64,000 nucleotides of DNA from assembly GCF_008017835.1 (NCBI RefSeq), contig NZ_VRLT01000059.1, positions 1 through 64,000 of the forward strand, given 5' to 3'. The DNA comes from Mesonia sp. HuA40. GTDB lineage: Bacteria; Bacteroidota; Bacteroidia; Flavobacteriales; Flavobacteriaceae. The position numbers and the translations under genes were made by a program. Shown piece by piece: positions 1-7,815 of the stretch (within the stretch, counting starts at the first letter, position 1; every line of letters begins with the position of its first letter). The notes below the pieces were generated by a model that worked only from the letters and a program-made list of their open reading frames with translations, searched no databases and had not been told where the DNA came from.

Positions 1-1
1 A

Positions 2-139
2 GCAGTGTATATTTACAATAACCTAAGAACACATTTTAGCCTAGATTTAAGAAAGCCAGCTGAAGTCCACAAAAATCCAAAGATCAAATACAAATCCTAT
101 CGAAAAAATAATGTAAATTTATCTGAGCTTACTATCTAA
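2..139 (+). pseudogene. IS3-family transposase, C-terminal end (cut by window start)
   Basis: An open frame runs from the window edge to TAA at 137-139. It encodes about 45 residues, including YNNLRTHFSLDLRKPAEVH, the end of the rve-type integrase domain of IS3/IS150-like OrfB transposases (family knowledge: the 'N..R.H..L....P..VH' tail follows the last catalytic Glu). The basic segment NPKIKYKSYRKNN and a short tail follow. The 5' part lies outside the window, so intactness cannot be judged. Its end sits about 75 bp before a broken gene. Confidence 0.75.
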
Positions 140-160
140 AAGTAATAGTTAATCAACCAA

Positions 161-202
161 AAAAGACCATAAAAAAGGTCAACCTATTTCAGTATAATAC
201 AC
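161..202. repeat. putative right end of the IS3-type element
   Basis: Downstream of the transposase stop lies GACC-ATAAAAAA-GGTC followed by AACCTATTTCAGTATAA. A terminal inverted repeat is expected just beyond orfB in IS3-group elements. This is inference: the left end is outside the window and no target duplication can be checked. Confidence 0.3.
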
Positions 203-211
203 ATAAAATTA

Positions 212-798
212 TTGGAATTAAACGAAATTGCAGAAATTAGGAATTGGACTTTAGCATTACTAGCTATTGTTGGTGCGTTTATTACAATTAAAAGCTTAGA
301 AATAATAATCAACAAAGAAAGCTTGACAATACATTTAAAATAATAGAATATCTAAGAAAACATATAGGGAAAGAACAAATAGAAACATTTATTAAATTGT
401 TTCAAGCTAATAATCCCATCACTAGTAAAAAAAATGAGTTCAAATTTCTAAATGGACAAACTGAATTTGTAGAAGATATGTTTACCGATGGTGGCTGTGG
501 GAATGGAGAAATTTATAATCTAATTCAAATCTTTGATTTAATTTCAATCTCTTTAAATAAAGACTTACTAAAAACTGAACTAATTTGGTACGAATACGGA
601 CAAATGATTTCAAAATGCTACGAATGGACAAGTTTAATTGAAAAAAAAGATAAAGAACAACTCCCAAACCGTTCTTCAGAAGACCAAAAATTTATAAAAA
701 AATATAAACCTTTTTACTATAATCTAAATAAATTTATGAAAAAGAATAATGATATAATAATAAAACTTCCGACAAAAATGTACACGGATATTGAATAA
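212..798 (+). pseudogene. membrane-anchored hypothetical protein, frameshifted
   Basis: Two overlapping frames together make one plausible protein. The first (about 212-301, possible TTG start at 212) gives ELNEIAEIRNW and then one membrane helix (LALLAIVGAFITI). The second opens at 292 and reads RNNNQQRKLDNTFKIIEYL and on to the stop at 798. The join falls at an AAAAG run near 290-295, where one base appears to be missing. With that base restored, the anchor runs straight into the soluble part. The only starts available are TTG codons (212, or 397 for the second frame). The family is not recognised. It could be a sequencing error rather than real decay. The adjacent IS end may also have removed the original start and promoter. 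Confidence 0.55.
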
Positions 799-1029
799 CT
801 ACACCCAATAACTAAGCCTTCGTGTGGCCGGTACGGCCTAACATGAACGCCGTGTTGACTAACCCGGCTGTTTGTCGGTTGGTACTATGGGGATTAATCT
901 ATTGCTGTGCTGCTCTTTTAGAGATGATTAGGAACATTTCTTTTCTTAGCGGTAGACTTAGGATACCCAAAAAGCTTATAAATTGCACCTCTTTGCGTAT
1001 TGAATGCTTTATTGCTATCCCCGCTGCTG

Positions 1030-1044
1030 CGCGATTGCATCGCG
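1030..1044. repeat. REP-like palindrome CGCGAT-TGC-ATCGCG
   Basis: Perfect 6-bp arms around a TGC loop. A close relative (GCGCGATTGCATCG read on the minus strand) occurs at 7181-7194. Such palindromes are typical of repeats mobilised by REP-associated (Y1) transposases. Confidence 0.45.
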
Positions 1045-1179
1045 TTCTTCTTGCCTTTTAAACCGAGTCAACTCGACTGGTTAAATCTGACTCTAACACA
1101 TTCACTCCTCAATAACTTAGTTACACTTTAACCAATAAAGAAATTGTTTTAAAAGTGTATATTTGGGTTGATATAAACC

Positions 1180-1189
1180 GTTGTGTGCC
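1180..1189. repeat. GTTGTGTGCC motif upstream of the S41 gene
   Basis: GTTGTGTGCC occurs here, about 85 bp before the S41 peptidase start. Its exact inverse GGCACACAAC lies about 5 bp after that gene's stop (2719-2728). The gene is thus bracketed by an inverted 10-bp motif. Confidence 0.55.
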
Positions 1190-1271
1190 ATTTTAGAAAA
1201 AAAAGACTCCAAAAAGATGTAACAAAATAGAGACAAAGGTTGTCTTTGGAGTATAGAATATTCTTGAAAGT

Positions 1272-2714
1272 ATGAAATCAAAAATTTTAGTATTACTATT
1301 GACAGTTATTTTTGCTCAAAAAACATTTTCTCAAAACCAATGTAATTGTTCGGAAAATATAGATTTTGTAGCAAAGCAAATTGAAGAAAACTCTGCCTCT
1401 TTTGCAAATCAAGTAATTGAATATAACCGTTTTTCTGACTATTACAAACACAAAAAACACGTTCAAGTAATTGCGAAACAAATCAAAACTCAAAAAGAAT
1501 GCTTAGGTGTCATTCAATATTATCTGTCGTTTTTGAGAGATGCTCATCAAAAACTTTATTTGACGAATGACTATTATCCATTTAAATCTTTCAATGACAG
1601 TATTAATGTAAAAAAATTCATAAATGAAAACGTGGACAATTTTCCAATCAAGAAAATTACACCAAAAGGCATTTTAGGAAACTGGCATTATAAAGAAGGA
1701 ACCTACTCTGTTCAAATTCAGAAAAATAGCCAAAACGGAAGAAAATTTATAGGCGTTTTATTAAACCCAATGCGGAATAACAATCAGTTTTTAGGCAATA
1801 AGGGAGATTTGAAAATCGAAATTTATAAAAATTATAAAAACGAGTTATATGCTGCTTATTGGAGTTTCGGGCAGAAACCTTCTTCTTATAAAGTAGAATA
1901 TAATGATGACGTTTTAAAATTAGGAAGAAGTTTGATTTTTTATAGAGACAATTCAAAAACAAAAACATCAAACCAATATAAAATTCCCGATTCAACATAT
2001 TTTGAAGAATTAAGTTATCAAACAAATTATTTGAGAATCAATACATTTGATTTCGAAAACAAAAAAAATATTGATTCGATTTTGATTAATAACCGTGAAA
2101 ATATTCTTTCAAAAAATAATCTAATTATTGATGTTCGCAATAATGGCGGAGGAAGTGATTTAAGTTATTATCCGCTACTTCCGTTCATTATGGATAAAAA
2201 AATCTACCAAAATCCAATTGCAGCTTCATCCATTTGGGTAAGTAAAGACAATTTTCAAGATTATTATAATGAACGATATTTATATGATGTAAAAACAAAA
2301 CAAGACAGTATAAATGCCGACAACGAAATTGAAGAATTGCGAAAATATATTGGAAAATTTGAACCTTTTCATAAAAGAACTTCAAAAATTGATTCACTAT
2401 TACCAAACCCAAAAAAAGTTTATATAATACAAAATCGCTGGGATGCAAGTTCAACAGAAGGGTTTATTTTAACAGCAAAACAAAGTGGAAAAGTAAAAAC
2501 TTTTGGAGAAAATACGGGTGGATTTGTTTCTTATGGAGAATGGAGACGATTAGACATTCCAAATTTACCAGCTTGGATTAGTTTGACACAAAAGAAAATG
2601 ATTTTCTACGATGATTCTGATTTTGAAATGATTGGAATTAAACCCGAAATAGAATTAAATCCCGATGAAGAAAGAAATTGGATTGAAATTGTCAAACAAG
2701 AAATTGAAAAATAA
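1272..2714 (+). CDS. exported S41-family (C-terminal-processing-like) peptidase
   Basis: 480 aa with an N-terminal signal peptide (MKSKILVLLLTVIFAQKTFSQ, cleavage near residue 20), so periplasmic or surface exposed. The C-terminal half carries the S41 fold: IDVRNNGGG around residues 286-293, then NRWDASSTEGF with the probable nucleophile Ser393/394, then FGENTGGFVSYGEW. The Lys of the CtpA Ser/Lys dyad is not obvious at the usual place. Bacteroidota lipoprotein-like S41 members often show this GENTGG form. No PDZ domain is evident; the N-terminal 270 residues are family-specific. It is a lone gene between repeats, with AT-rich codon use (many AAA/TTT) unlike the core genes further on, which suggests acquired DNA. 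The substrate is unknown. Confidence 0.8.
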   Translation: MKSKILVLLLTVIFAQKTFSQNQCNCSENIDFVAKQIEENSASFANQVIEYNRFSDYYKHKKHVQVIAKQIKTQKECLGVIQYYLSFLRDAHQKLYLTNDYYPFKSFNDSINVKKFINENVDNFPIKKITPKGILGNWHYKEGTYSVQIQKNSQNGRKFIGVLLNPMRNNNQFLGNKGDLKIEIYKNYKNELYAAYWSFGQKPSSYKVEYNDDVLKLGRSLIFYRDNSKTKTSNQYKIPDSTYFEELSYQTNYLRINTFDFENKKNIDSILINNRENILSKNNLIIDVRNNGGGSDLSYYPLLPFIMDKKIYQNPIAASSIWVSKDNFQDYYNERYLYDVKTKQDSINADNEIEELRKYIGKFEPFHKRTSKIDSLLPNPKKVYIIQNRWDASSTEGFILTAKQSGKVKTFGENTGGFVSYGEWRRLDIPNLPAWISLTQKKMIFYDDSDFEMIGIKPEIELNPDEERNWIEIVKQEIEK

Positions 2715-2718
2715 AAAC

Positions 2719-2728
2719 GGCACACAAC
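2719..2728. repeat. GGCACACAAC motif downstream of the S41 gene
   Basis: Exact inverse of the GTTGTGTGCC motif at 1180-1189. It starts about 5 bp after the peptidase stop codon and leads directly into the cruciform. Confidence 0.55.
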
Positions 2729-2730
2729 AT

Positions 2731-2901
2731 CGTGTATGTGCAAGAGCGGGTTAAGTGCTAAATTGAATTTTCGGTTTTCTATGTCGCAAAACCATTTTTT
2801 ATTTGCTGGAAAAATGTAAATTAGCAAACAAAAAATGGTTTTGCTAACGTCAGCGCAAGTTGAAAGTTCCGGCTTCAAAATCCGCTCCTGACACATACAC
2901 G
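2731..2901. repeat. large imperfect inverted repeat (cruciform)
   Basis: Three nested paired blocks are visible. The outer pair is CGTGTATGTG (2731-2740) with CACATACACG (2892-2901), perfect. The middle pair is GAGCGG (2744-2749) with CCGCTC (2882-2887). The inner pair is 22 bp, 2786-2807 with 2823-2844, with one mismatch and a 15-nt loop. It ends in GCGGACCGTT, and the matching ACCGTT also precedes the GTTGTGTGCC motif at 1180. No coding function is seen. Confidence 0.75.
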
Positions 2902-3220
2902 CGGACCGTTACCGTACAAAGTATACCCTATATTAACCTTTCGAAGTATGAGATTCTAAATTAGCTTTATTTATATCTTTAGTAGGTGGAGTAATAAGAA
3001 TAGGTTTTTTTCGTGAATTGATAAAGCTACCTTTGACCATGTTATTTGATTTTCAACTTGATATCTTTTCTTTGATTATACTTCTCATTCGATATCACAG
3101 TGTTTTCCTGTTTATACTTCAATTATTCTCGTGTTTCCAGTAAAGGGCTTCCACACAAAAATAGTTTGTTAGTTTTCTAAAATTTGAGCGCAATTTAATA
3201 TCTTTTTTTCATCTTATTCT

Positions 3221-3253
3221 AAAAACAACAAGCAGCGATAACACTGCTTGTTG
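3221..3253 (-). terminator. rho-independent terminator of the YceI gene
   Basis: Perfect 10-bp stem CAACAAGCAG (3226-3235) / CTGCTTGTTG (3244-3253) with an 8-nt loop. On the minus strand it is followed by TTTTT (3225-3221). Confidence 0.85.
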
Positions 3254-3283
3254 CTTAAAGGATTCTATTATTAATAATGATTA

Positions 3284-3808
3284 TTAAGCACCTTGTTTGA
3301 TGAATTGAGCATCAATTACCAGCTTCACTTGGTCTGATACTACCATATTTCCTGCTTCGGTAAGGGCACTCCAAGTTAAATTAAAATCTTTGCGGTTTAT
3401 TTTACCTCTAATCTCAAAACCCGCCTTGGTTTGACCGTAGGGATCAACCGCCACGCCGTTAAAATCAACGTCTAATTGAACTTCCTTGGTCACGTCTCTA
3501 ATGCTTAAATCGCCTACTAAAGTTTGACCGTCAAAAGATTTAGAAGTAAAGGTAAGTTCGGGATATTGCTCGGCATTAAAGAAGTCATCCGATTTTAAAT
3601 GTGTGTCCCGATCTTCATTCTTGGTATTAATCGAAGCCGTTTTAGCCGAAAAACGGAAGTCGGCTTGTTTAAAGTCATCGTTTTCGGTGGCCACTTGCGC
3701 TTCAAAATCGTCAAAATTTCCTTTCACCGTTGAAATCATCATGTGCTTTACCTTAAAAGCTACTTCTGCGTGTGCAGGATCGATTTTCCAAATTGTTTTT
3801 TCCTTCAT
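3284..3808 (-). CDS. YceI family protein
   Basis: 174 aa if started at the ATG at 3808 (MKEKTIWKIDPAHAEV). The YceI fold spans the whole protein: WKIDPAHAEVAFKVKHM at the start, SINTKNEDRDTHLKSDDFF in the middle, and GKINRKDFNLTWS near the end. YceI proteins are lipocalin-like beta barrels that bind isoprenoid or other lipids. This one lacks a signal peptide and is probably cytoplasmic. A longer frame to 3865 exists, but its start codon lies inside a possible -7 element (TATGCTTA, minus strand), so I prefer 3808. It is last in a minus-strand run behind two pirins and an AraC regulator, an arrangement suggesting stress or quinone/electrophile response. Confidence 0.88.
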   Translation of the reverse strand: MKEKTIWKIDPAHAEVAFKVKHMMISTVKGNFDDFEAQVATENDDFKQADFRFSAKTASINTKNEDRDTHLKSDDFFNAEQYPELTFTSKSFDGQTLVGDLSIRDVTKEVQLDVDFNGVAVDPYGQTKAGFEIRGKINRKDFNLTWSALTEAGNMVVSDQVKLVIDAQFIKQGA

Positions 3809-3970
3809 CTTGTTTTGTTTTTTAGGATTTATAAATTGTTTAAATTTTTGTAAATAATTAAGCATAGGAAGGCTGAGTAAACCAATGCAGTTGACCTTTA
3901 AAAGCCCTTAACCAGCTAATGCTTATTTTTTTTTATGTTTAGATTTTATGCGAAAACTTAGTCTTTGTTT

Positions 3971-4687
3971 TTATGCCAATTGCATAGGGACTTCCATTAA
4001 AAGTACCCGTGCTTCGCTTAGTGCTTTAACCCGTAGGCTGTCGGTTTCCCAAATACCCATTCCGTCTCGACGGTTCAATTGCTGTCCCTCTACTTCAAGG
4101 TTACCTTCTAATACAAAAACATACACGCCGTTTTCTTTTTGTTTAAGCAAATACTCCTTTTCTATTCCCCGACTAAAATCGCCCATATGAAACCATGCAT
4201 CTTGATGAATCCATACGCCTTGATCTTCTTTATTTGGAGAAAGAATTTGATAAAATTCATCTTTGACTGCTATATCTTTTACCGAAATTTGATCGTAACG
4301 CGGTTTTACATTTTGTTGTCTAGGAAATAGCCAAATTTGAAGTAAATGAACTTCTTGGTCTTGGTTTTTGTTTTTTTCTGAATGCGTGATGCCTGTACCA
4401 GCGCTCAACACCTGCACTTCTCCCTCTTTGATTACCGCAACGTTACCCATGCTGTCTTGATGCTCTAAATCTCCCTTTAAGGGGATAGTTATAATCTCCA
4501 TATTATCATGCGGATGCGTACCAAAACCCATACCTCCCGCTATTTGATCATCGTTTAAAACGCGTAGTACACCAAAGTGCATCCTTTCGGGATTAAAATA
4601 GTGGGCAAAACTAAAACTGTGTCTTGATTTTAACCAACCGTGATAGGCCTGGCCTCTAGACGCTGATGTGTGAATAATATACTGCAC
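3971..4687 (-). CDS. pirin family protein (YhhW-like)
   Basis: 238 aa, a two-domain cupin. The metal ligands expected of pirins are present in the N-terminal cupin: His58 and His60 (GTHPHDNMEI), His102 and Glu104 (TGITHSEKN). Length and order of motifs match the E. coli YhhW subgroup, for which quercetinase activity has been shown in vitro; the physiological substrate is not known. It lies 335 bp downstream of a second, longer pirin on the same strand, so the two are probably not cotranscribed through that gap but share the neighbourhood of the AraC regulator. Both pirins keep all four metal ligands. Confidence 0.9.
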   Translation of the reverse strand: MQYIIHTSASRGQAYHGWLKSRHSFSFAHYFNPERMHFGVLRVLNDDQIAGGMGFGTHPHDNMEIITIPLKGDLEHQDSMGNVAVIKEGEVQVLSAGTGITHSEKNKNQDQEVHLLQIWLFPRQQNVKPRYDQISVKDIAVKDEFYQILSPNKEDQGVWIHQDAWFHMGDFSRGIEKEYLLKQKENGVYVFVLEGNLEVEGQQLNRRDGMGIWETDSLRVKALSEARVLLMEVPMQLA

Positions 4688-5022
4688 GGCTTTTCTTTTT
4701 TTGTAGTGATGTTAATGCTTTTTGCCGATTTAATCCGCTTTAAGCGAAAAAAAACTCCTTTTAAAGTACATGTTGGTAGCTGCTTAAAACCACTACTGTT
4801 GTTTTGCGCTACAAAGATGATAAGATTTTACCGCTTGTACCATATGAAAACTGGGGCGAAACGTATTAAAATCCGACATTTGGCATTTTGCCTGCTTTAG
4901 GTTGTGATTATAACTACCAACTAGTACCCAAAAAAAAAAGGATTGCCAATAATAATGCAATGCTTTGTTGCTAAGAAAATTGAAAGCCTTTTGCCGATAA
5001 GAGTCGCTAAAGGTAGGCTGCT
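4688..5022. other. intergenic region between the two pirin genes
   Basis: 335 bp, no coding potential seen on either strand and no clear hairpin. It should contain the promoter of the downstream (minus) pirin; only a weak box (CATCTTTG on the minus strand) is visible. Confidence 0.4.
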
Positions 5023-5907
5023 TTAAGAAAACAATTTTTTATCTGGGTAGGGTACAAATTCTGTTTCGCCCTCAATTTTAGGGAAATCTTGTGCTTTCCA
5101 CTTTTTTATAGCCTTCTCAATACGGGATTTACTGCTTGAAACAAAATTCCAATCGATATAACGTTCTTCAAGAAAAGCTTCACCACCAAATAGGTAAACC
5201 ACAGAATCAACTTCCATAGTGAACGAGCAGAGCTTCGTATCTTTAGCGATAAGCAATTGCTTTTCTCCAAAATGTTGGTTTTCAATTTTAATGCCGCCTT
5301 GTAGTATATATAAACCCACTTCTCCGTAAAGCTGATCGCCTAGTGCAACTTCTTGGGTAGTAGAGCATTTAAGTTCTAACATATAGAGTTTACTATGCAC
5401 GGGTACTGGTGATTGCTTACCAAAAGCTTCGCCTGCGATTAATTTGTAATGGATGTTTTTATCTTGCCAAGTAGGCAACTCGTCTTCATTAATATGCGTA
5501 AAACTGGGTTCGATTAACTCCTTTTCTTTGGGTAAAGCCACCCAAATTTGCAAACCATGCAATTCTTGATTAGTCTTGCGTAGGTAATCTGGTGTACGTT
5601 CAGAATGTACCACCCCTTTACCGGCGGTCATCCAATTTACAGGACCTGGTTTAATTTCTACGGCGCTACCAATAGAATCACGATGCATAATGCTGCCTTC
5701 AAATAAATAGGTTAGGGTAGAGAGCCCGATATGCGGATGCGGCAAAACATCAAAATGCTCGCGCTTATTGAGTTGCACCGGTCCCATGTGATCAATAAAA
5801 ATAAATGGACCCAGCATACGCTTTTGTCGGAAAGGCAATAGTCTACCGACTAAAAAATTACCGATATTAGCAGCACGTTCGGGTATGATTAAGTTAATAT
5901 TTGACAT
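5023..5907 (-). CDS. pirin family protein
   Basis: 294 aa from the ATG at 5907 (MSNINLIIPERAANIG). A longer frame reaches 6000, but it would overlap the end of the AraC gene in another frame and its extra residues are not pirin-like. Canonical pirin ligands are His57, His59 (LPHPHIGLST), His101 and Glu103 (GVVHSERT). The C-terminal pirin_C cupin ends with a FGGEAF segment and a conserved R-I-E/K region. It starts 26 bp after the AraC gene on the same strand, so the two probably form a transcription unit with the regulator controlling the pirin. Confidence 0.92.
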   Translation of the reverse strand: MSNINLIIPERAANIGNFLVGRLLPFRQKRMLGPFIFIDHMGPVQLNKREHFDVLPHPHIGLSTLTYLFEGSIMHRDSIGSAVEIKPGPVNWMTAGKGVVHSERTPDYLRKTNQELHGLQIWVALPKEKELIEPSFTHINEDELPTWQDKNIHYKLIAGEAFGKQSPVPVHSKLYMLELKCSTTQEVALGDQLYGEVGLYILQGGIKIENQHFGEKQLLIAKDTKLCSFTMEVDSVVYLFGGEAFLEERYIDWNFVSSSKSRIEKAIKKWKAQDFPKIEGETEFVPYPDKKLFS

Positions 5908-5932
5908 AGCATATTGTTTTATAAGTGTAGCT

Positions 5933-6811
5933 CTAGTTTTGAAGAATTGTTTTTCTAAAGCCGCTTGGCGAAACTTTAGTGTAGTTTTTAAAAAAGGCAC
6001 TAAAATTACCCGGCTGATTGAAACCTAGGTGGTAAGCAATTTCTTTATTTGACAAATCGCTAAAATAGAGTAGGCGTTTAGCTTCGGTAATCAATCGGGT
6101 GGTGAGGTAATCTTTAGCCGTTTTCCCCATTTTTACTTTTAATGTACGATTTAAATGATCTGGGGTAATGTGAAGCGCTTCGGCATAAAATGCGGTGGTG
6201 TGTTGGCTTTTATAATTTTGCTCAACACTTTTTTTAAACGCCCTAATGAGGTTTTCTCCCGCTTGTTCAGCATCAGTAGCTTCTCTATCTAACGTACAGC
6301 TATTGTTGCAGGCAATAAAGAGCAGTTTGAGCAGCGCCCCAATAGCCATAAATTTATAGGGGGTGTTTTGATGAAAGCTATCAAAAATCTGCTCGGCATA
6401 GTTTATTATCCTTTCGAATTGTTGCGTTGTTGTTTTTAAGGGAGGAGTATCGCCATAGTTTTGAAAAAGATTTAATCGCTCAATGAAGCTAAGCGGAATA
6501 GCATTCTCTATCAAAAACTGGTATGAAAACACCATTGAATAGCCGGTGGAGGCTTTTTCCTCGATAACCTGATGTACCTGGCCTGGGGCAACAAAATAGA
6601 TTTGTTGTTTGCCCAGGGTATAGGTGTTAAAATCTATTTTGTGTTTGCCCTTTGCGTTTTTAAACAAGAGTACGGTAAAAAAATTATGCCGATGGGGCTT
6701 GTCGATTTTACCTTGGCGTTTGGCATAAATGGCTTGCATTTTAGAAATACCAAAACTCAGTTCTTCAGACTGAGCATTCACATTTTGGTAAGTTTTTACT
6801 TTTTCTGCCAT
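5933..6811 (-). CDS. AraC family transcriptional regulator
   Basis: 292 aa. An N-terminal cupin-type sensor domain (HRHNFFTVLLF, then FVAPGQVHQV) precedes a C-terminal double helix-turn-helix of about 100 residues. That part runs from FYAEALHITPDHLNRTLK through TEAKRLLYFSDLSNKEIAYHLGF to GNFSAFFKNYTKVSPSGFRK, the usual AraC signature. It is the first gene of the minus-strand run AraC-pirin-(gap)-pirin-YceI and is the likely regulator of these genes (inference from context). The ligand cannot be read from sequence. Confidence 0.92.
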   Translation of the reverse strand: MAEKVKTYQNVNAQSEELSFGISKMQAIYAKRQGKIDKPHRHNFFTVLLFKNAKGKHKIDFNTYTLGKQQIYFVAPGQVHQVIEEKASTGYSMVFSYQFLIENAIPLSFIERLNLFQNYGDTPPLKTTTQQFERIINYAEQIFDSFHQNTPYKFMAIGALLKLLFIACNNSCTLDREATDAEQAGENLIRAFKKSVEQNYKSQHTTAFYAEALHITPDHLNRTLKVKMGKTAKDYLTTRLITEAKRLLYFSDLSNKEIAYHLGFNQPGNFSAFFKNYTKVSPSGFRKTILQN

Positions 6812-7344
6812 TGAGGAAGGCTTTTAGGATAATTTAAAAGTTACTGTAGGGGGCAATAGTTAGTCACTAATAGAAATTATAAGTGTTTAGTGAACTATCT
6901 TAAGCCTAAGGTATTAAAAATAAATGAAATTGAAGTGTAATTCTTCGTTGGCGCGAGCGTCTCGTTCGTGGCTACGGCTCCGCAGGATTACAACCCGTTG
7001 TTTTTGCAGCCTGTGGCTTTCTATCCATTAGCAGGTTCATAAAAAAATTACTATTTTCAAAATATGAGCCGTAATTATAAGTTTCGTGCTTCAGTAGATT
7101 TTTATTTGGGAGTTTTAACTTTATCCTTGAATGATGAATTGAAGATTTGGGCCATTGATGGAAATGGAAACTGGAGAACACGATGCAATCGCGCGCTAGT
7201 AGGTGTTTTTAATTACAGTGATTGATTTATTTTAAGCGCTATGCAAGATTTCTAAGAACGCCACGCTAATTGAAAACATTCCTTAAAGAACAAACTCGAA
7301 AGACAAAAAGTGTAGTAAACAAGACAATCAAAAAAAACTTGCTT
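6812..7344. other. intergenic region with REP/RAYT-like relics
   Basis: 533 bp without a credible intact gene. At 6949-7000 a GC-rich segment (GGCGCGAGCG TCTCG TTCGTG, then GGCTACGGCTCCGCAGGATT) stands out from the AT-rich background and can fold imperfectly. A 53-codon frame (7064-7225) begins MSRNYKF like REP-associated transposases. A REP-like palindrome follows at 7181-7194. Confidence 0.4.
7064..7225 (+). pseudogene. possible relic of a REP-associated (Y1) transposase
   Basis: A 53-codon frame starts MSRNYKF, the usual opening of Bacteroidota REP-associated tyrosine transposases. Nothing of the HUH motif or the catalytic Tyr remains. The flanks (GC-rich palindromic segment upstream, palindrome CGATGCAATCG at 7181-7191 inside its 3' end) are the kind of repeats these enzymes mobilise. 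Coding significance is uncertain. Confidence 0.25.
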
Positions 7345-7641
7345 TTAATGCAACCAAACTAATAGTCGTATTAACGCCAAAGCAAAACAAATATAGAAAA
7401 CACCATAAATCAAGCGTTCTTTTTTACGTTGGCGTTTAGCTTCAAATTGAATTTGTGCATTAATCTGTTTTAGTTTGTCGGGGGCTATTTTTTTAAAAAA
7501 TGGTTTTTCTTGTCCATCTGCAGTAGAATTGATCGATTGCCGGTTGTTTTCTTTGAATTTACTGCGATTACTAGGACGAAGATTACGGTTTTGTTTCATC
7601 CTACTTATCATATCCATAATGTGGCCTGCTCCGTAGCTCAT
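7345..7641 (-). CDS. small conserved hypothetical protein with C-terminal membrane helix
   Basis: 98 aa. The N-terminus (MSYGAGHIMDMISRMKQNR, then RPSNRSKFK) is basic and resembles a small family that I know from Flavobacteriia only as hypothetical proteins. The middle is charged (QIQFEAKRQRKKER). The last 20 residues are hydrophobic (YGVFYICFALALIRLLVWL), forming one probable tail-anchor helix. It is monocistronic, with 174 bp to the next minus gene upstream. Function unknown. Confidence 0.7.
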   Translation of the reverse strand: MSYGAGHIMDMISRMKQNRNLRPSNRSKFKENNRQSINSTADGQEKPFFKKIAPDKLKQINAQIQFEAKRQRKKERLIYGVFYICFALALIRLLVWLH

Positions 7642-7815
7642 GTATTTAAGACTGATATTTTACATTTCAGCCGATGAATATACATGGAATTTTGTTAAAA
7701 ACAAGCCTTTCTTTTTGCTGTGAAGCCTGTTGATATTATGAAAGGTTAGCGGCTTAGTTTTTCAGAATAGCTGTACTAACCTTTTCTACCGTGAAGGGTG
7801 TTAAGTATACTAAGG

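Larger units (their letters stand above)
799..1271. other. gene-free, GC-rich structured region
   Basis: No credible gene is present; the open frame at 822-1061 has no RBS, family match or typical codon use. The stretch is richer in GC than its surroundings. It carries TGTGGCCGGTAC at 823-834, a REP-like palindrome at 1030-1044, and complementary arms TAACTAAG (809-816) and CTTAGTTA (1116-1123). AACCGTTGTGTGCC at 1176-1189 lies just upstream of the S41 peptidase gene. It resembles the repetitive structured spacers found between accessory genes of Bacteroidota. Confidence 0.5.
2715..3283. other. gene-free region with large cruciform and terminator
   Basis: Holds the GGCACACAAC motif, the long imperfect inverted repeat listed separately (2731-2901), about 300 bp of AT-rich DNA (2910-3220) in which I see no gene, and a terminator for the YceI gene at 3221-3253. 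Confidence 0.55.

Noticed and set aside
822-1061. 79-codon open frame in the GC-rich block
   Set aside because: No family match, amino-acid make-up or codon use like the other genes; it lies in structured repeat DNA.
2719-2912. Integron attC site
   Set aside because: The arms and length invite the comparison, but the RYYYAAC ... GTTRRRY core does not fit at either end and no integrase is present.
3809-3865. N-terminal extension of the YceI protein
   Set aside because: Its start codon overlaps a possible promoter box; the next ATG gives the normal YceI start.
5908-6000. N-terminal extension of the second pirin
   Set aside because: It would overlap the AraC gene in another frame; MSNINLIIPERAANIG is the typical pirin start.
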